NCBI RefSeq assembly: GCF_002879865.1 | Contig: NZ_PNXY01000025.1 | Coordinates: forward strand, 47,792-111,791 | Direction of reading: 5' to 3' | DNA from: Paraburkholderia rhynchosiae | GTDB lineage: Bacteria > Pseudomonadota > Gammaproteobacteria > Burkholderiales > Burkholderiaceae | DNA length: 64,000 bases | Shown: positions 63,255 through 64,000 of the stretch, piece by piece | Position numbering within the stretch: the first letter of the stretch is position 1 | How the letters are laid out: each line of letters opens with the position of its first letter | Made by a program: the position numbers and the translations under genes | The notes under the pieces: model-generated | What the model saw: only the letters and a program-made list of their open reading frames with translations | Databases searched by the model: none | What the model was told of the DNA's origin: nothing

Positions 63255-64000
63255 GCGGTGTCAGTCTCCGATTCAGACGCACGCAGCTGCTCTTTCGGAT
63301 GTAACGGCGGGCCGCACGTCGATGTCTTCTAGCTCGAAATCTACCATGAGTTGAGAGCAATTTGTCGTGCTGTGTCGTTCGGTAGCTATACTAAACATTT
63401 TCGGTGATCCAACGTTCTTCACAAATTGGCGACGCAGCGTTGCCCGTCTACTGCCACGGAGGAACGCGGTTCACAGAACGTCTTTGTAGCAGGATCCGCT
63501 TAGAGCATCAGCCGTGCTCGGAGGCGCAGCGTCGGTAAAGCGTTACCCATCGCCCAAATTTTGGACTGAAGACTCGCAACGACGCACGCCACCAGAACGC
63601 GGCATTTTAAACCCCTCGAAGCTTCGCAAACCGTCGATAGTTCGGCCTCACCTGCCCGAAGAATTCATGGCCGAGGCCGAACGCGAATTGACAAGTTTAC
63701 TTGGCACTAGCGCGAGTTGACGACATTACTTCGCCGCCGAACGAAGTAATTCTATGGTCCGCCCCAGATTTGCAACCCCTTGTGCGTGAGGTCAGGTTGG
63801 CTTGCTCAAATCTATCCGGCGTCGTTGGTTAGGGCCGAGCCCCGCGCCATGATGAAGTGCGCGCCTGCAGCCTCCATAAAGTCGTGCGGCTTCCTAAGCC
63901 TCATTACTTCCCGGGGTTTTCCGCAGGCCATGTGCCGTTCCTGTCATCAGTGTCAGGCGTCGCAAAAGCCGAGATGGTTGATGGGTCTCTTTGAAACGTT
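63255..64000. other. AT-richer debris region without clear genes
   Basis: Base composition is lower in GC than the rest of the window. A short frame at 63514-63720 (68 codons, GTG start, ending ELTSLLGTSAS) may be a real C-terminus but is unrecognised. An imperfect inverted repeat, ACTTCG-N8-CGAAGT, lies near 63730. I see no intact gene. Confidence 0.4.

Noticed and set aside
63340..63410. TGTCGT-rich stretch as a transposon end
   Set aside because: No matching inverted copy was found on the other side of the transposase fragment.
63514..63720. 68-codon frame as a real gene
   Set aside because: GTG start, no Shine-Dalgarno or recognised domain; kept only as a note in the debris region.
1..64000. 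tRNA, rRNA or prophage genes
   Set aside because: None of the usual tRNA, rRNA or phage structural motifs was seen by eye; a tRNA scan would be decisive.

Overview
The window is high-GC DNA whose gene content and order fit a beta-proteobacterium of the Burkholderia sensu lato group, most likely Paraburkholderia. The pointers are a pcaIJBDC set with a divergent LysR gene, an ectoine degradation and uptake cluster run by a MocR regulator, a luxR-rsaL-luxI quorum locus, a CHAD/PiT/PPK2 phosphate group and an FNR-type regulator. No rRNA, tRNA, CRISPR array or intact insertion sequence was seen. Genes are dense up to about 62.3 kb. The last 1.7 kb is AT-richer and holds gene debris.

Layout. At 1-1.7 kb an iron-sulfur reductase, cut by the window edge, diverges from a TetR gene. 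At 1.7-7.2 kb lie pcaC, pcaD, pcaB, pcaJ and pcaI, the lower protocatechuate branch of the beta-ketoadipate pathway, with a divergent LysR gene and two T-N11-A boxes between. At 7.3-12 kb are folE, an EamA exporter, a DedA-rhodanese fusion and a membrane diguanylate cyclase. At 12-15.8 kb CHAD, PiT and PPK2 genes form a phosphate/polyphosphate group. At 15.9-18.3 kb are a VOC protein and gamma-glutamyltransferase.

The core, 18.4-31.3 kb, is an ectoine module. The degradation genes eutB-eutC-doeA-doeB-doeX-doeC-doeD run leftwards. The PLP-dependent regulator enuR and the ABC importer ehuBCDA sit beside them. A 16-bp motif, 13/16 identical, lies before eutB and again between enuR and ehuB, and is the best candidate operator. 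eutA is absent. At 31.4-32.8 kb is a drug-type MFS pump.

At 33.0-36.3 kb a tightly coupled four-gene operon encodes a CDP-alcohol phosphatidyltransferase, an Fe(II)/2-oxoglutarate oxygenase, a YbhN/HpnL-like membrane protein and a cytidylyltransferase-like enzyme. I recognise no described pathway with this exact set, and it is the best candidate here for an undescribed system, probably a modified phospholipid head group. At 36.6-45 kb are small secreted proteins, a frameshifted phoX, a probable decayed gene, an AraC regulator, a serine acetyltransferase and an SDR.

At 45-53.6 kb an ABC importer of unknown substrate, an SMP-30 lactonase and a FadR/GntR regulator flank a quorum-sensing locus (LuxR, RsaL, LuxI) with a perfect 22-bp lux-box-like dyad. 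At 53.9-62.3 kb are a universal stress protein, a lone receiver protein, an orphan 2-oxoglutarate dehydrogenase E1 paralogue, a chemoreceptor, FNR and an EgtB-like iron enzyme. From 62.36 kb a truncated DDE transposase abuts the 3' end of a beta-carbonic anhydrase gene, which marks a rearrangement scar.
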